Notes: generated by a model from the letters alone, not told the origin. A stretch of DNA of 64,000 nucleotides from Blastomussa wellsi (GCA_947652115.1 OX393565.1:16970967-17034966); one strand, 5' to 3'. Shown: positions 24,811 through 37,281, counted from the stretch's first letter. A program made the numbers and translations.

Positions 24811-26265
24811 AGGACGCCAGTGGTGTTTACAGAAAAGAAAAAAAAGAAAACACACTCTGAAGTGATCACGCTTATTGAACATGGCATAAACATTCTTCGT
24901 TCGTTAATTTAGACGTTTGTAGTGCTTTGGAAATTTCACAAACTGCCGGCTAATGGCATTGCTTGCCTTGACATCACCTTGCTCGATGGCAAGACACTTT
25001 TGAGGACGTTGGACACCAGAGCATCGTAAACGTGGACTAATCATTTTGAAGTACAGGGCTACTTTATTCCCTTCATAGTAGGCGTGAAACTGATTTTATA
25101 CCGAATATTTCATTTTCATTAAGTGTTCAGGATAAGCGTTCAAGCGTTCTTTATTTCGAGAGGTTGGTTATTTGATAGCGATGGAAAGCGGAGGAGCTGT
25201 CCAAAATGTCCACATCTGTCTGTCAGAACAGGGGCTTGAGGAAAGCGGATGAAAGGCGACCGAAAACAAACTTAACATACCAAAAACACCAAGCAAATGT
25301 GGAAATATATTATTGCTTTTACATTACGTTTCTTCAACTCTTCTGTCCATTATAAGCTTAGAATCAGACAACTCTGAACTCTCTCACGTCTAAAACAGTC
25401 TTGCTGAGTTATATTTTTCTTCAAGACCGAGATGCGGACTTATCGGACTTGTTCATGAAATGACGACCATCGAAGAAGTTTGACTTTCACCTTTGCAAAC
25501 TTGCAGCGACACTGATGCGGCGGTGGAAGACCTATGATATCAGGTAAATAAGAATACCAGTTGCACCATAATGGGTTGTTGTTTGGTCTAAGTATTGACG
25601 GCAGATCGTGCTATTCGTTCTCCTATGTACGCTGAATTTGACAGTCAGAACATCACCTCAATACTTACAATGCCTCGAGGTGGGTTCGCTGATATGATGA
25701 ACGGTATTCTAGTGCAAGTCAATCGAACATTAATCATTTGTGAATGCTTTGTCAGCTTAGTGTTTATTAGTTTTCGCTTTTGTGTGCTGTAAACCTGTAA
25801 AGTTTTAAGTCAATTCTTATTTTAGTTTGTTAGTTTGCTCGAAGTAATCCGGCGGATATCGCGGCTCAACTCGCTAATTTTTCCACCATTTTGCCGTCGT
25901 TGCACTTGAAAAAGGAAACTGCCAACAGTCACGGAATTATTTCTCGTCATACAGTACCAAGTGATACCTTGAGAATTGTACTTAAAATTGTATACTCAAG
26001 TGTGTAATGAACCCACCGATACAAAAACTATGAACTAGTTTTATCAGTCACCAAACTGTTGTTAAAATGTTTCGATCTTCTTGCCGATTAAACTCGAGTC
26101 TGACGCCCGACAGTTACCACAACAACCTTAATGTCGAACGCTTTGCGAAAGTAATTTTCTCTCGCGTGCTAGAAATTTTCTTGTAATCCAAATACGTATC
26201 ATGTAAACAATTTTCGCTTTGCCGAGTGGATGCCATCTTGGCGAGATCTTTAATACAACACCTAC
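24811..26265. other. unannotated intergenic sequence
   Basis: No exon, repeat or RNA gene that I can support. A short open stretch near 25600-25700 has splice-like ends but no recognisable product. Confidence 0.4.
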
Positions 26266-26530
26266 CCCCTTGTCGTCGAAATGTCCTGGAGATAGTGCTA
26301 GGCTTTGCAATGCGTGGAGATCCTGAAAATGCGACATCGTCATCTTTCCCTCTTTGCTTTTCTGAAACAGGAACCGGTATTTCAGCGAGAGCTGCAATAT
26401 TCGATGTCTACTTATACATGTGCCATTGAGCAGCAACGCATGGAGGGTAGATTGTCGTGACTCAAGAGGCGATTGGGTGGCTTGAATCAAGGCCCTGCTG
26501 GGTCCTGTCGAATCCCCGTTAAGAGCCCGA
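26266..26530 (-). CDS. possible first exon downstream of a TATA box, unknown product
   Basis: Inside a 162-codon minus-strand frame. Transcription from the TATA box at 26562-26555 would begin near 26530. The first in-frame ATG after that is at 26343, starting MTMSHFQDLHALQSLALSPG. The frame reaches GGG followed by GTAGGT at 26266, an acceptable phase-0 donor. An ATG before the TATA box (26616) would be bypassed. No family recognised and no downstream exon located. Confidence 0.22.
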
Positions 26531-26554
26531 TTGAAGGAGGTGAATCTCGAGGGA

Positions 26555-26562
26555 CTTATATA
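26555..26562 (-). promoter_or_regulatory. candidate TATA box
   Basis: TATATAAG on the minus strand, upstream of the longest open frame in this gene-poor part. TATA-like strings are common in AT-rich DNA, so this is suggestive only. Confidence 0.25.
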
Positions 26563-26616
26563 GTGCAGTGTGGCTTTGTGTTCATCGCATCCTGTAGATT
26601 CGCTGATGAAGCTCAT

Positions 26617-29600
26617 TTTTAATATGTTTTGGTTTTTCTATGTTGTCGAGAGGAGAGATTTCGCGCTTGATTAAAATACTGTTTTGATTTTGTAATTTCA
26701 GTGGGTTTTTGAACATTGTACATTGCTTGACTGACTAAAAATAACATATTGCATTCAGAATAGGCCAATAACCGAGACAACTTACTTCAACTGTTGGCAA
26801 GTTTCTTTTCGTAAACACTTTTTGCTGATAGCTCTTCACACGAACTTAAAAACCGCAATTGGGATTAAGAGTCCATCGACAAATCATGTGCAAAGACGTC
26901 GAGTGTATCGTACTAATTACCTTTGAGTTTTATTTTTGTTGAGACTTAGCACAATTTGTTTGAATTCCTAAAATTATTTGACAACAACGTTTGGATTTAT
27001 CATGCAAAATATACATGTAGTGGTATGATTTAGGGAGAGCTTTGCACTGCAGAAACTGATGCTTTCTCCACTGAACACCTTAAATGAAATCATCCAGCTC
27101 GTTGTTTTTGACCAGTTTGACGAAGGAGCTGTGCTGTGCAATATGACTGGGATGCGCTAGAATGAAATGGCCTCGAATACCTGAATTAAAGGAGATTGGT
27201 TTTTTTATGTACTTGAAAGAACGTCGCTGTTAAGAGGGTCTTAGGAAAGGAAGACGGAGGCAAACTTAACATGTCGGACATTACAATTAATCTTACATGC
27301 ATGTCACCATTTTCCAGTCATAAACTTCGTAAAAGGAGCATTTCATTTGGCTTTTTTGCCCAAGAGTTCAACCTTTTTTTTCATTTTTAGTTTTGAAGAA
27401 CTTATAAAACATGGGGCGTTGGTATTTGCGATATTACTCACGGTGTTGTAATAATTTTGGTTCCCATTGTGAGCTGGCATGTTGTGGTAAATCCACGTCA
27501 ACAACAGCAATGGGACAATTTCAAATTGTTCCTTGTCGTTTAAGGCTTAACTTCTTTAACTCAGCAGACAATTATAGTTTACGAGTATCAGTTAGCTGAA
27601 CTAATATAGAGGCTTACATTTAACCTTTGGTTCTGTTTTCGTTTTGTTTAATAACCTTTGCTGGTTGTGTGTGTGTTGTTTCATTGTGGAGTCCGTTAGT
27701 TGGTTTGCTTTAGGTTTAAGCAAAGCTGCCGGTTTTGGGAATGAAGGAACTAACATTTGCAGATGCTCGGGAAGGGTGAAGATGTCTCACTATCTTGGCC
27801 TGCTCGGTAGCACAAAGCTCTCGGTCGCTAACAAAGGCCTTCGAGGCTATTTCACGAGGTATCAGATTTACGTCTACCGTATTCCACGTTTACAATGAAG
27901 TGTACGTTTAAATTGAACAAAACTAGATCTTAAGGGACGGATAAGCTTACAAGGTTCTTGTCTTAAGCAACTGAGGTGACAAAACGCTTTAAAAGCTCGA
28001 GTGCATTGTGCTGAGTTTGGATCGTGTTTCTTGATAAAACCTCGACAACAAAACGATTCGATGTGTGTTTAGCTGGCCACCACGTGTATATGAACAACAC
28101 CCCGATTGTTATCTCCATCCGCGTCCGTGGACGCCCTTCTGTTTCACATAGAAAAAAAATCGGACCCCAAAATTTTTCCTGAGTTGAAATGCGCCGCGCG
28201 GTCTAATTTAATGCACTACTTCGCTTGACTAAAAGCACGCGTGAACCGTTTCATGTAGTACGTCTAGTCCGACAGTCTCAAGTGACGACATCAACACAAT
28301 CGTTATTTATTTTAGCAAGAAAAGTTTTGTTTCGTTGTAGTTTACTTTAAAAATAAACATAGCACAACAAGCGAAAGAAATCAGTTGTGGCGGAGACGAA
28401 AGGGGTTTGTTTCATAAAAATAATGCAGTGTGATCCGTTTCTGGAACGTTTACCCGGCCTTGCAACAAATATTGGGAATAAAACAGCTCTTAAAAGGAAC
28501 TGTTAGTTTTTATACTGATGTAGGCCTTGGAAGCAGAAACAGATAAGCATCAAACCTTCTATTTAGTTGTTTTTTATTCTTCAAAGGGTTCAGAAATTGT
28601 TTCAGTTATATTCACATTGATTTCACACGCAGTAGAACGTAGATGCCTCAGCTCTGATCAACTCTGAATTTGCCTGTCTTCGAAAATTCATTTTGTCATC
28701 AAGTAGAACATAAATACACTTGCCGGAGTACTGTTTTTGTCTTTGAAAGCGTGTTGTTGGTTTTAGTTTATTTTTTGTCTCCGACAAATGACATTTTATG
28801 GAAAGTAAAAAGAAAACCACTTCTATCCTTATCATAAAATAGCCGAGTATGTCAACGTATTCTCGCTTTGTGTTGTTGTTTTTCTTTTTTTATCAAAGTC
28901 GGTTCGTGATTCTCCGATTTAGAAATTGCTTGAGTCGTGCGTCTTTTCGGATGGTTACAACAAAACATCTTAGTATTTGTCGTGTCAACGATTCGGCCCT
29001 CTAGAAAGCATTCGTTGGCAACTTTCTCTTGCTTTTCCTTTTTTACTTACGGGTTTTTATGATACTGAATTTAAGACTTTGTGTGCTAAGTTGCTTGGTA
29101 CAGGGATGGTCGAGGAATACGTGCGTGAACCTTGACGTAAACTAAACAAGACAAGAAAAGGACTAATGGCCTTTGGTTTGTCTGTACAAAATGTAGCCGC
29201 TATTTCCCGGCGCTTCTGGACGTGATAAGGCAAGTTGAGCATGAAGGTTGAGTAAACGCTGAAAAGCACTCTTCAAGTCTAACAAACACCAAATTCACAT
29301 ACAAACTATATAAGCTGGGTTTCGTTTTACTGCGACTGGTAAAATATATAAATATTGCATGGGAAACGGTGAACACAATGTTGAGCTTTTTATGAATTTT
29401 CTGTACGAGTCAAGCGACGGCAATCAGCAGCAATCGTGTGCTGCTTTGTTCTAACGTGAAAAATTATAAAATTCTCTAGCTTTTAAATATATTTCATTTT
29501 TATGGTGTCAACGAAAACGTCGTTCACTTTTATAAACTGCAAACTCTTACGAACTGCAAACTCGATGCCCCTAGGCAGTTTCAAAGACTTAATGCTGTTA

Positions 29601-30701
29601 TTTTTGCGGCTGACCTATCTCATTTCTGGGAGGAGCAGTTTAAAGGAGAGCTCCACTTTCTTGTCGTTTCATTCGTGCTGGCGATATGATCAAGAAATTT
29701 ATTTCAATATATCAAAACAACGCGAGGTATAAATGTCGCTGATAAAGTAGAGCTTTGTGTCAAAAAACTTTACAGCAACTACAGGTTCTTTCTTCTTGCT
29801 CTGCTGATTTTATTGACGCTGTTGTTAGCAATTTTCCCGCAGTTTGTTAGTCTTCATAATTCTTGAAGTGGGAAAAATAATGGATAAAAATGAGATTAAT
29901 GTTACAGAAAACGGTCCCCTTTTAAGAAGGGAAGTTTTCCACACAATCTCAGAAGGTGCTTAAGCAAAGATTTTAGTTCCCAAAGCGATGAGTTTACCAA
30001 GAAGGTATGTCAACATGGCATTGAATAATTTTCTTCTTTGCTTAGCATGAATATTTGTTTGCCCCTTGTGCTCACACCAAAAAGAACGCCAGGATTGAAA
30101 TGCTCTATCCAATGCCCGAATCACTTAGCTGGCTTTATTTTCTGAGTTTTTAACACTCCTAGGTAACTAAAGAAAACGTTTCCGAGGTGAAATTGATAAG
30201 TGTTACCACAAAAAACAAACACAACAAAGCATCGAAGGCGTGGTTTAAAAGCTACAGAATAAACACGACACAATTGTCTGCAAAAAGGATAACATTTTAT
30301 GTTTTATTATTTTAGTGAACTCCAATGTATGGTTACCGATTCATAAGCCAAGAAGAAAGCGTTCCTGGCTTTATGGGGCGTCGATGCTTGGGGTAACACA
30401 GGTCACGGAGAAAGAAGTGGGAACAAAATGGCGGAATAACAGAAGAGCAGTGTGTTATCAGAGTACTGAACATGCACAGTACCAGAAAATGTCTTGTTTG
30501 AAATTGTTAGTAAATTTAAAGAAATGACCTGTATATACTGTTTTTTGAACATTTGCTTTCGCTTGGAACAGTCGCATACCTGTTTAGAATCAGCAGCCAG
30601 AGTTTTCCTGGAGGGTAAAAGCTTTGTTTTAAATACACAGAAACCCAACTAAATAACACGCTTTCGAAGACCAGCCACTGCTTGCTTCTCCATCCCTAAG
30701 C
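26617..30701. other. unannotated intergenic sequence
   Basis: Four kb without a supportable gene. ORFs near 27.7, 28.7 and 29.1 kb are short, overlap ORFs on the other strand, and show no conserved motif. Confidence 0.4.
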
Positions 30702-30873
30702 GTGGAGGCATCAATTTTAAATCGCGTAACGCAACTGTTAACTGAGTCATTTGTCTTTTCTCTTACACTGTCTTGGATAAATAGTGTCAGTAGAATTCTA
30801 TATTTTGTAAGAAAGCATTTCCTTGAAGAATTGAACAGTTCGGCCATGTCCACGAGAGTTTGTTGTGAGAAAG
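30702..30873 (+). CDS. possible exon, unknown gene
   Basis: An open frame ends NSSAMSTRVCCEK plus one base at a consensus donor, AAAG/GTGAGT (phase 1). An ATG at 30846 or an upstream frame entry is possible. Joined to the acceptor at 31131 the frame stays open and Cys-containing. No family match; speculative. Confidence 0.2.
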
Positions 30874-31131
30874 GTGAGTATTAATCGCGTGGTTATGTCT
30901 GAGAAGTCAGTGCCTTTCTGAAAATTCGCTCATTTCGATTGTCCGGATGTGCCATGAAAGAAGATTATAAGGTCTAAGACGTACGACCACGAGGGTCTTC
31001 AAAATTGTCGAAACAGTAACGTTGGAAAAGAAAGGCTTGGAAGGTTTAGAACCTACATAATATCCAGGAGAAAGGCATAGGAAAAGGAAATCGTCTCCTT
31101 TTTGTTTTAACTGTTTTTCTTGTTTAATTAG

Positions 31132-31243
31132 ATGCCAGGGCCGATTGTAGTGTTTCCTATAAGAGAAAAAGCCGTGGAAAAAAATTGCATTATTCCCAAG
31201 AGAGATGAGAACTTACTTCCCCTTACAATATATTTTTAAGCAG
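31132..31243 (+). CDS. possible second exon, unknown gene
   Basis: A strong pyrimidine tract and TTTAATTAG precede 31132. Read in the phase left by the 30873 donor it gives DARADCSVSYKREKAVEKNC and continues to a TAA near 31237. No good donor links it to the third candidate at 31244. Either this is the end of a short gene or the model is wrong. Confidence 0.17.
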
Positions 31244-31429
31244 ACAGATGACATGATTGAGGAAAATGATTTAGTACCCTGCACATCGATCTGGCAGGAG
31301 AATTGTAAGACTGCGGGTGAAAGGGATTACCTATTATCGCTTTGGAATACTCTGAATGACTGTTGCAGTATGCCAGATTGTTTAACAGTCCTAAAATATG
31401 GTGGAGAAATGCTGACGAGTTTTTCATAA
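31244..31429 (+). CDS. possible exon or small ORF, unknown
   Basis: Follows TATTTTTAAGCAG, an acceptor-like sequence. It encodes about 61 residues with five cysteines (for example NDCCSMPDC) and ends TAA. Its relation to the preceding candidate exons is uncertain. Confidence 0.15.
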   Translation, partial: TDDMIEENDLVPCTSIWQENCKTAGERDYLLSLWNTLNDCCSMPDCLTVLKYGGEMLTSFS

Positions 31430-33721
31430 GAGGTAGACATCAATAGTTTTCTAATACTTCCCCAAAAATATTTGAACACTCTAACAGAGAATTGTAAACT
31501 ATTTATACCAGTTATGTTTATACACATTTCTAAAAAAAAAAAGCCCTTCGGCGAATGTAGCTAACAGCGCCCGGGGATCTGCTTGAAATATAAGCAACTA
31601 TAATTACAAGCTGTGAAACTGACAGCCATCAAGATGAAAGAAACGTACAGAAAATAAATTTTAATCAAAATGAAAATTTAGAGTCAACAGAGACCATTTC
31701 AAGTGGGCAAAAAATTAACGCCGTGTAAAGAACGAGTCGCTTTAAAGTAAGTCAAGACACGCACTCAAGTTTCTCTGCCCAGTGCCGTGTTATGACTACA
31801 CCGAACCATCTGCTCAAAAACGCAACAGGCCACGTTTGAGATCATCAATGTCTCGTACAAGATAAACAAAACATGCGACGAAACATTTATAAAATATGAT
31901 TTCACTAACTGTAGATTGTAATTTTTAGACTTCAAATATGAAAGACGTATAGTAAACGGGCTGCTATGAATAGCAGCTCAGACTGCGGTCTCATAACAAG
32001 AATTATTTCCCCTGCGGTCTTGGGTATTAAAAGTTTTCAGTGCTAATAATTTCATTATTGTTTTTCAATTACTCTCATGAATTTTATCCTCTTGCAAACC
32101 GTTACCTGTTATTACATACTTATATTCCCTGAAGAAAGGTTTGGCAAAACATTAATCCGTGCCCAAATGATAACATGCTTATTTTCTTGCGTCGCCTTAC
32201 CGTTATTCGTTTACCGTTGAATAACCTGCTAGAAAGAGCTGTTAACAGTTTAGAGCCCTAACCGCGTTGTTTTATTGAATTTTATAAACGATTGCCGATT
32301 TTGTAATAATGCTTAACTCGCATGTTATGTCTGGTGTTTAATAAAAATACATGAAAATGGCAATCTTTTCTTAACTTAAATGAATGTTTTGTCTGGAGAC
32401 TGAACTTCGAAACATCGATAAGTGTGTCATTTTTACCCAATAACATCACGTTCGCGCACGTTTCCTTTTTGGAAAACTGTCTTCTTTCATAATAGAGTAG
32501 AGTGCAATTCATCTTGTTTTGTTGCGAACGTCACAAGTTGTTTTCAGAATAAAAAAAATAACAAATGAATGGATGAATAATTAAAAAACAATATGAGAAA
32601 AGAAAGCTCGACGCTATCAGTAAGTGAAGTTCGAATTGTCTTGCCAACGTTTCATTTCAGACAGGAGTTTACAAAGAACGTAGTAAAAATCCATAACCTG
32701 AATAATAACGGTGCTGATGACACCGAGAAAAATGTTAAGATAATCCGTCCTTTTGTGCAGCCTCTCAAACAAATAGTCTTTCTCATGCCGAACATTTACG
32801 ATTCGCGTATAGGTTTGCATACAGGACTTCCAGTGTGTGAAGTGTGAATGATTGGGTTTTCTCGTACCAAGGGCCCCTCTGGATAGCAGCCATGGAGCTG
32901 AATGGGCCACTCAGGCTGTATAAAGTGTACTAAAATGTGTTAAACTAAATAACATTGGACTGTGATTCAACATAATAATTATCCATGAAAACAGAATGTG
33001 GCGAATGTGTTCACCCTGAATTTAACCGTCCCACCAAATGAAACTTAAAAATAGCGTTTTATTTTCTTTGAAACGTGACCTGTCCCTACTCCGCCCTTTT
33101 TTTCAACTCTCTCAAATTGAAGCATAGAAAAGCCAAAGCTGTGACAGAAACGAAATTATCAGGGTCTTGTTTTCCACGCAAGGTATAAAATCGACCAATG
33201 AAAACAAATTCGAATTATGTCAGATTCGGTTAGTTCCGAGGCTGGCAGGATGTCCAGCTGTTAGACTGGGTCTAGTACAAGTGCGGACAAATTGACTAGG
33301 CCATAGACCGAGTCTCCACTGAGGTCAAACGTCTCTTTCCTTTCGGAGGATATCATTTGCGATGAATTGAAGGTACAAAAGGGCACATAAATTAGTTTCT
33401 GAATGTAAATATCTTTTTTTATTTTCTTAAACGGGTGTCTTTGCTCTTCAAATGCTCTGCGCCTGACCAAATCACTCTGACAATGGCGTCAAAAAGTTCG
33501 CATTTCGGTGTTTTTACTCGGAACTTGTTTAATCCCGAAAAAAAAAAACAGTAAATCGACAGGAAATTGGTAAAATTAAAATCAAACTTTAAACAGTGAA
33601 AATTAAAACCTTGTCTTTCCAGTACTTTCTTTGTTAGGCGGAGTAGAATTTGGTAGTCAGGGTTTTTTTTCAAATTTCACCATTTTGCAGTACTCTTATC
33701 AGTTACAGTAATATATTCTCA
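31430..33721. other. unannotated sequence
   Basis: No feature that I can support. Overlapping ORFs on both strands at 32.6-32.9 kb show no recognisable product. Confidence 0.4.
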
Positions 33722-34207
33722 CCAGGTCTACCCACACACAAAGCCAAATCGACTCCAGATGCACCAAAATATGGGAGAATCGGCCCTCGGTACCCACTCC
33801 CCGAGAATCCATGATTCATGTCACCCAACATGCAACGTTTTGAGGAAGAGGACCGGGGCTTCCTCCCAAAACTTAGAACTAAAGCATGGTAAGAATCGGG
33901 GGAAAACGTGACATTGAAGGATTGCTTCCTAACGGGGAAGGTGGTTATGAATCTCTCCCGCTGTAAAGTTGTTGGCGACCCTAAATACCGCGTGTGGACG
34001 TCCGAACAGATAATTGGGAACCCATCTCGGGCGAGGGTAGAAGGAATATTTTTTCTGCTTCCCACTTGTAATTGCCTTCTGATGGTAATGGGGCCCAACA
34101 CTTGGCATGGGCGTTCGCCTTTCCAGTAGACCCAATGAAGGCTTCTGGTTCTGGGGACAACTTTCTCCGGATTAAAATGAGAGTCTTCGAATGCTTGTTG
34201 GGTGGCT
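33722..34207 (-). CDS. candidate internal exon, about 162 codons, unknown product
   Basis: A long pyrimidine-rich tract ending TTGGTTTCAG at about 34208 looks like a good acceptor. The frame then stays open for about 160 codons to CTG/GTGAGA at 33721, a good donor. The peptide includes WVYWKGERPCQVLGPITIRR and later GDMNHGFSGSGYRGPILPYF. If the tract is read through instead, it encodes a hydrophobic segment that could be mistaken for a signal peptide. No domain recognised. It may belong to a repeat-derived gene, since neighbouring frames are broken. Confidence 0.33.
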
Positions 34208-34483
34208 GAAACCAAGGCTAATAGCAGGAAAATCAAAACTAGGATAAGCAGACACCAGGTGTTCCGAACAAGCAAACGAATGAGCGAATAAACAAAGGAG
34301 AACTAACGGAAAGGTGAAAACCCGAGCGAAGCAGCCCCGAAATACCACGGCTAGAGACAGAGCAATGAAGGGCTTTAGATAACACCACCCGGGGAAGCCT
34401 AGCAACGGGCGACATTGGCTAGGGAACACTTTATGCTTTATGAAAGAACAAAAACGAAAATAGAAAGTGGTATCCAGACATCC

Positions 34484-34489
34484 TTTATT
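34484..34489 (-). terminator. candidate polyadenylation signal
   Basis: AATAAA on the minus strand about 80 nt past the stop of the broken frame at 34569-34862, placed as expected for the 3' end of a transcript. Confidence 0.35.
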
Positions 34490-34568
34490 ACTCAGTTCAG
34501 ACAGAACTGTGGTTCAGAGTGCAAAGAAACTAGTTGCACAATAATTCTAAGAAAAACGTCCGGGGCAG

Positions 34569-34912
34569 TCACTCCAGCAATAAAGCAGGAGGGGATGTCC
34601 ATCTGTAGGCGATACACATGGGTAGCGCGGAGGAAGAGACTTGAGGTATCCCAGACTTGAGTATCTTTTTGATTTGAGTAACTACCTGTTTCTCTTCTGG
34701 GTCACCCAATAAACACGTGACCACCGAAGCGAGGCGCCCTTCCCTAAGGAGTGACTTGCATTGGCGAAAAATGGCATCGTACTTCTCTTCCTCCTGTCTG
34801 GTTTGCCTTGCCACATCGGCAAATTGTTCCAGGGATGCCAAGAGGGAGTGATTTTTGATCAAATGGCGTGACGGTTAGCAAGTTGGCGTACAGTATCCAA
34901 CGCATGCTCCAT
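34569..34912 (-). pseudogene. frameshifted coding segment, unknown product
   Basis: From an ATG at 34912 one frame reads MEHALDTVRQLANRHAI and stops at TGA (34861-34859). The -1 frame, overlapping there, opens with IKNHSLLASLEQFADVARQT and runs about 95 codons to 34569, rich in Glu, Lys and Leu like a helical or coiled-coil region. No acceptor lies between an in-frame stop of the second frame and the overlap, so splicing does not explain the change. A one-base indel in a decayed gene, or a ribosomal -1 shift, would. No classic slippery heptamer is seen, so decay is favoured. Confidence 0.35.
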
Positions 34913-34917
34913 AATAA

Positions 34918-35945
34918 TGTTGAAGCGAGGTCACCCCAGTCGCTTCATACAAACAACATAATTCAAGCTAGGTCACCCCAGTCGCTTCATACAAACTACA
35001 ACAAACAGTTCAAGCGATGTCACCCCAGTCGCTTCACACAAACCAGAACAAAGTTCAAGCGAGGTCACCCCAGTCGCTTCATACAAACTACAACAAAAAG
35101 TTCAAGCGAGGTCACCCCAGTCGCTTCATAGAAACCAGAACAAAGTTCAAGCGAGGTCAACCCAGTCGCTTCATACAAACAACATAATTCAAGCGAGGTC
35201 ACCCCAGTCGCTTCATACAAACAACATAATTCAAGCGAGGTCAACCCAGTCGCTTCATACAAACAACATAATTCAAGCGAGGTCACCCCAGTCGCTTCAT
35301 ACAAACAACATAATTCAAGCGAGGTCACCCCAGTCGCTTCATACAAACTAAAACAAAAAGTTCAAGCGAGGTCACCCTAGTCGCTTCTTTTTAGGGCGGG
35401 TGGACGTCTGACACTCCAGTCGCTTCAAACAAACTAGGCCAAAACTTCAAGGGAAGGCACCCCAATCGCTTCATACAAACTTCAACAAAAATTCAAGCGA
35501 GGTCACCCCAGTCGTATCAAACAAACTAGGACAAAAAATTCAAGCGAGGTCACCCAAGTCGCTTCAAACAAACTAGGACAAAAAAATTCAAGGGAAGGCA
35601 CCCCACTCGCTTCATACAAACTACAACAAAAATTCAAGCGAGGTCACCCCAGTCGCTTCAAACAAACTGGGACAAAAAATTCAAGCGAGGTCACCCCAGT
35701 CGCTTCAAACAAACTGGGACAAAAAATCCAAGCGAAGTCACCCCAGTCGCTTCAAACAAACTGGGACAAAAAATTCAAGCGAGGTCACTCCAGTCGCATC
35801 ATACAAGCTAGAACCAAATTGAAGCCAGGTCACCCCAGTCGCTTAAACAAATTAAAGCGAAATTGTAGCCAGGATACTCCAGTCGCTAAAACACAGACTA
35901 AAATGGTCTTTTAAGCGAGGACACCACAGTCGCAAAAAAACTGAG
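34918..35945. repeat. 42-47-bp minisatellite, about 23 copies
   Basis: The core is TTCAAGCGAGGTCACCCCAG followed by TCGCTTCATACAAAC. Left-hand copies are near 42-46 bp, with spacers ACAACATAA or TACAACAAA. Right-hand copies are near 46-47 bp, with AAACAAACTGGGACAAAAAA. Each unit has the dyad AAGCGA...TCGCTT around GGTCACCCCAG. Divergence rises toward the right edge. It lies between two minus-strand coding fragments, possibly in their intron. Translated frames simply follow the repeat. Confidence 0.95.
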
Positions 35946-36105
35946 TCAAAGACCCTCACCACGTGTGAAACGCAAACAACTTGAGAAAAATAGATTTACA
36001 TAAAGCAAAAATACGAACACAAAAGGGTAAAAAGCGACAAAGCATGTGATAAACCCAAACCAGCGCGTAACAAAAATTGATCCAAAATATATCGAACCTA
36101 CCAAT

Positions 36106-36298
36106 TCTTGTTGACCGCCTGGTAGGGCCGCTCCTTGAACGGCGACTTGAGCAGCGGGTTGTACGGCCGCAAGTTGGTCGTTCGGTGGACTGCAGGTTGA
36201 ACGACCGGAAACTCGGGCTGTGCATTAGGTTGTACAACTGGTTCTTGTAAAACCACCTGAAAATCTGCTGCGAGTGGGGTTATCGGAACTTGAGCCAT
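36106..36298 (-). pseudogene. P/Q/V/A-rich coding fragment, probably decayed
   Basis: A pyrimidine-rich tract ending GTGCCAG precedes ATGGCTCAAG, giving MAQVPITPLAADFQVVLQEP and VVQPNAQPEFPVVQP. The frame closes at TGG TAG. Beyond the midpoint another frame gives the same composition (AAVQPAAQVAVQGAALPGG), suggesting an indel. TTG/GTAGGT at 36105 could be a donor. The composition resembles the start of a retroelement gag, but no diagnostic motif is present. Together with the frameshifted segment at 34.6-34.9 kb it may be one broken gene spanning the minisatellite. Confidence 0.3.
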
Positions 36299-37281
36299 CT
36301 GGCACAGCGATGGAAGCGACAGATGTAAAAAGAAATCCCCTACGCAAGTGGCTGAGACCTTAAATTTTGCTGGAACTGACTAAATTAACGGTTCTGTCCT
36401 CGTGTACCGGTTCACAAGAGCCGATACAAAAGACCAAACAATACGTAACAGCTAACCAATGACTCCTAAACAAAGAAAATACAATGGTTATTCCCTTGTG
36501 CACAGGTACACCAGGACAGAACCAAATTAATAAGTAGATTGCTGTTAAAAAGAGCAGAAAGGCTTGTGAGAATAATATGTATTCCCCTGGGTAACGCTGA
36601 GAGTTTAAGTTGTGCACAGCGGCTTATTTTTGCGTGTATTCCACATGTGAGAATTGGAAATCTTTCTGGCTTTCATGAATGAACTGCTACAATCAAAACG
36701 TAAACCTGAACATTTTAATTTCACAATAGCTTATGCCACGACATTAAACCCACTGTTTTATGGCGCACTAAGTTACTTTCAAATCGAATAGTCTTTTAAC
36801 TGCAGAAAACACAAAAGAAGTACTAATAAACAATAAAAATAAACAAGATGGTTATTGATTAGAAGGATTAAGGTGGCGCGGTACACGCCATGAATATATT
36901 CATAAGGCAAAATATTGGTAGCGGTAATCCACGTTTCTGGACAACGGCTTGCATTGTTGTGAATATGTATCAATGGACAACGCAACGTATAAAAAAGTGT
37001 TCGCTTACTTCAAGCACAAATTGCAAAAAATAGCAATTCTTTCTAAAAGTATCATGAAACAAATATATAACTTTTCGACCTTTCGTTTCAAAATTTAACA
37101 TTCCTTGCACCAACTAGAGACGATAAATTAAACTGAAGACAGCAAATCTCTGTTACCCTTGAATTCCAGGGCCAATCACATGGTCAAGAGTCATATATAC
37201 CTAAGTCAAGCTTTGATCTTTGCTTTTGATCTTTAAAATTGAACGAATCTCTTGGTGATTAACGCTTATTTTATTGAATAG

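Noticed and set aside
33703..34275. 190-residue secreted protein with N-terminal signal peptide
   Set aside because: The hydrophobic start lacks an ATG and coincides with a pyrimidine tract ending TTTCAG, so it is better read as an intron end before an exon.
34918..35945. CRISPR-like array of short repeats with spacers
   Set aside because: Spacers are near-identical and co-vary with the unit, host DNA is intron-containing animal sequence, and no cas genes are present. It is a minisatellite.
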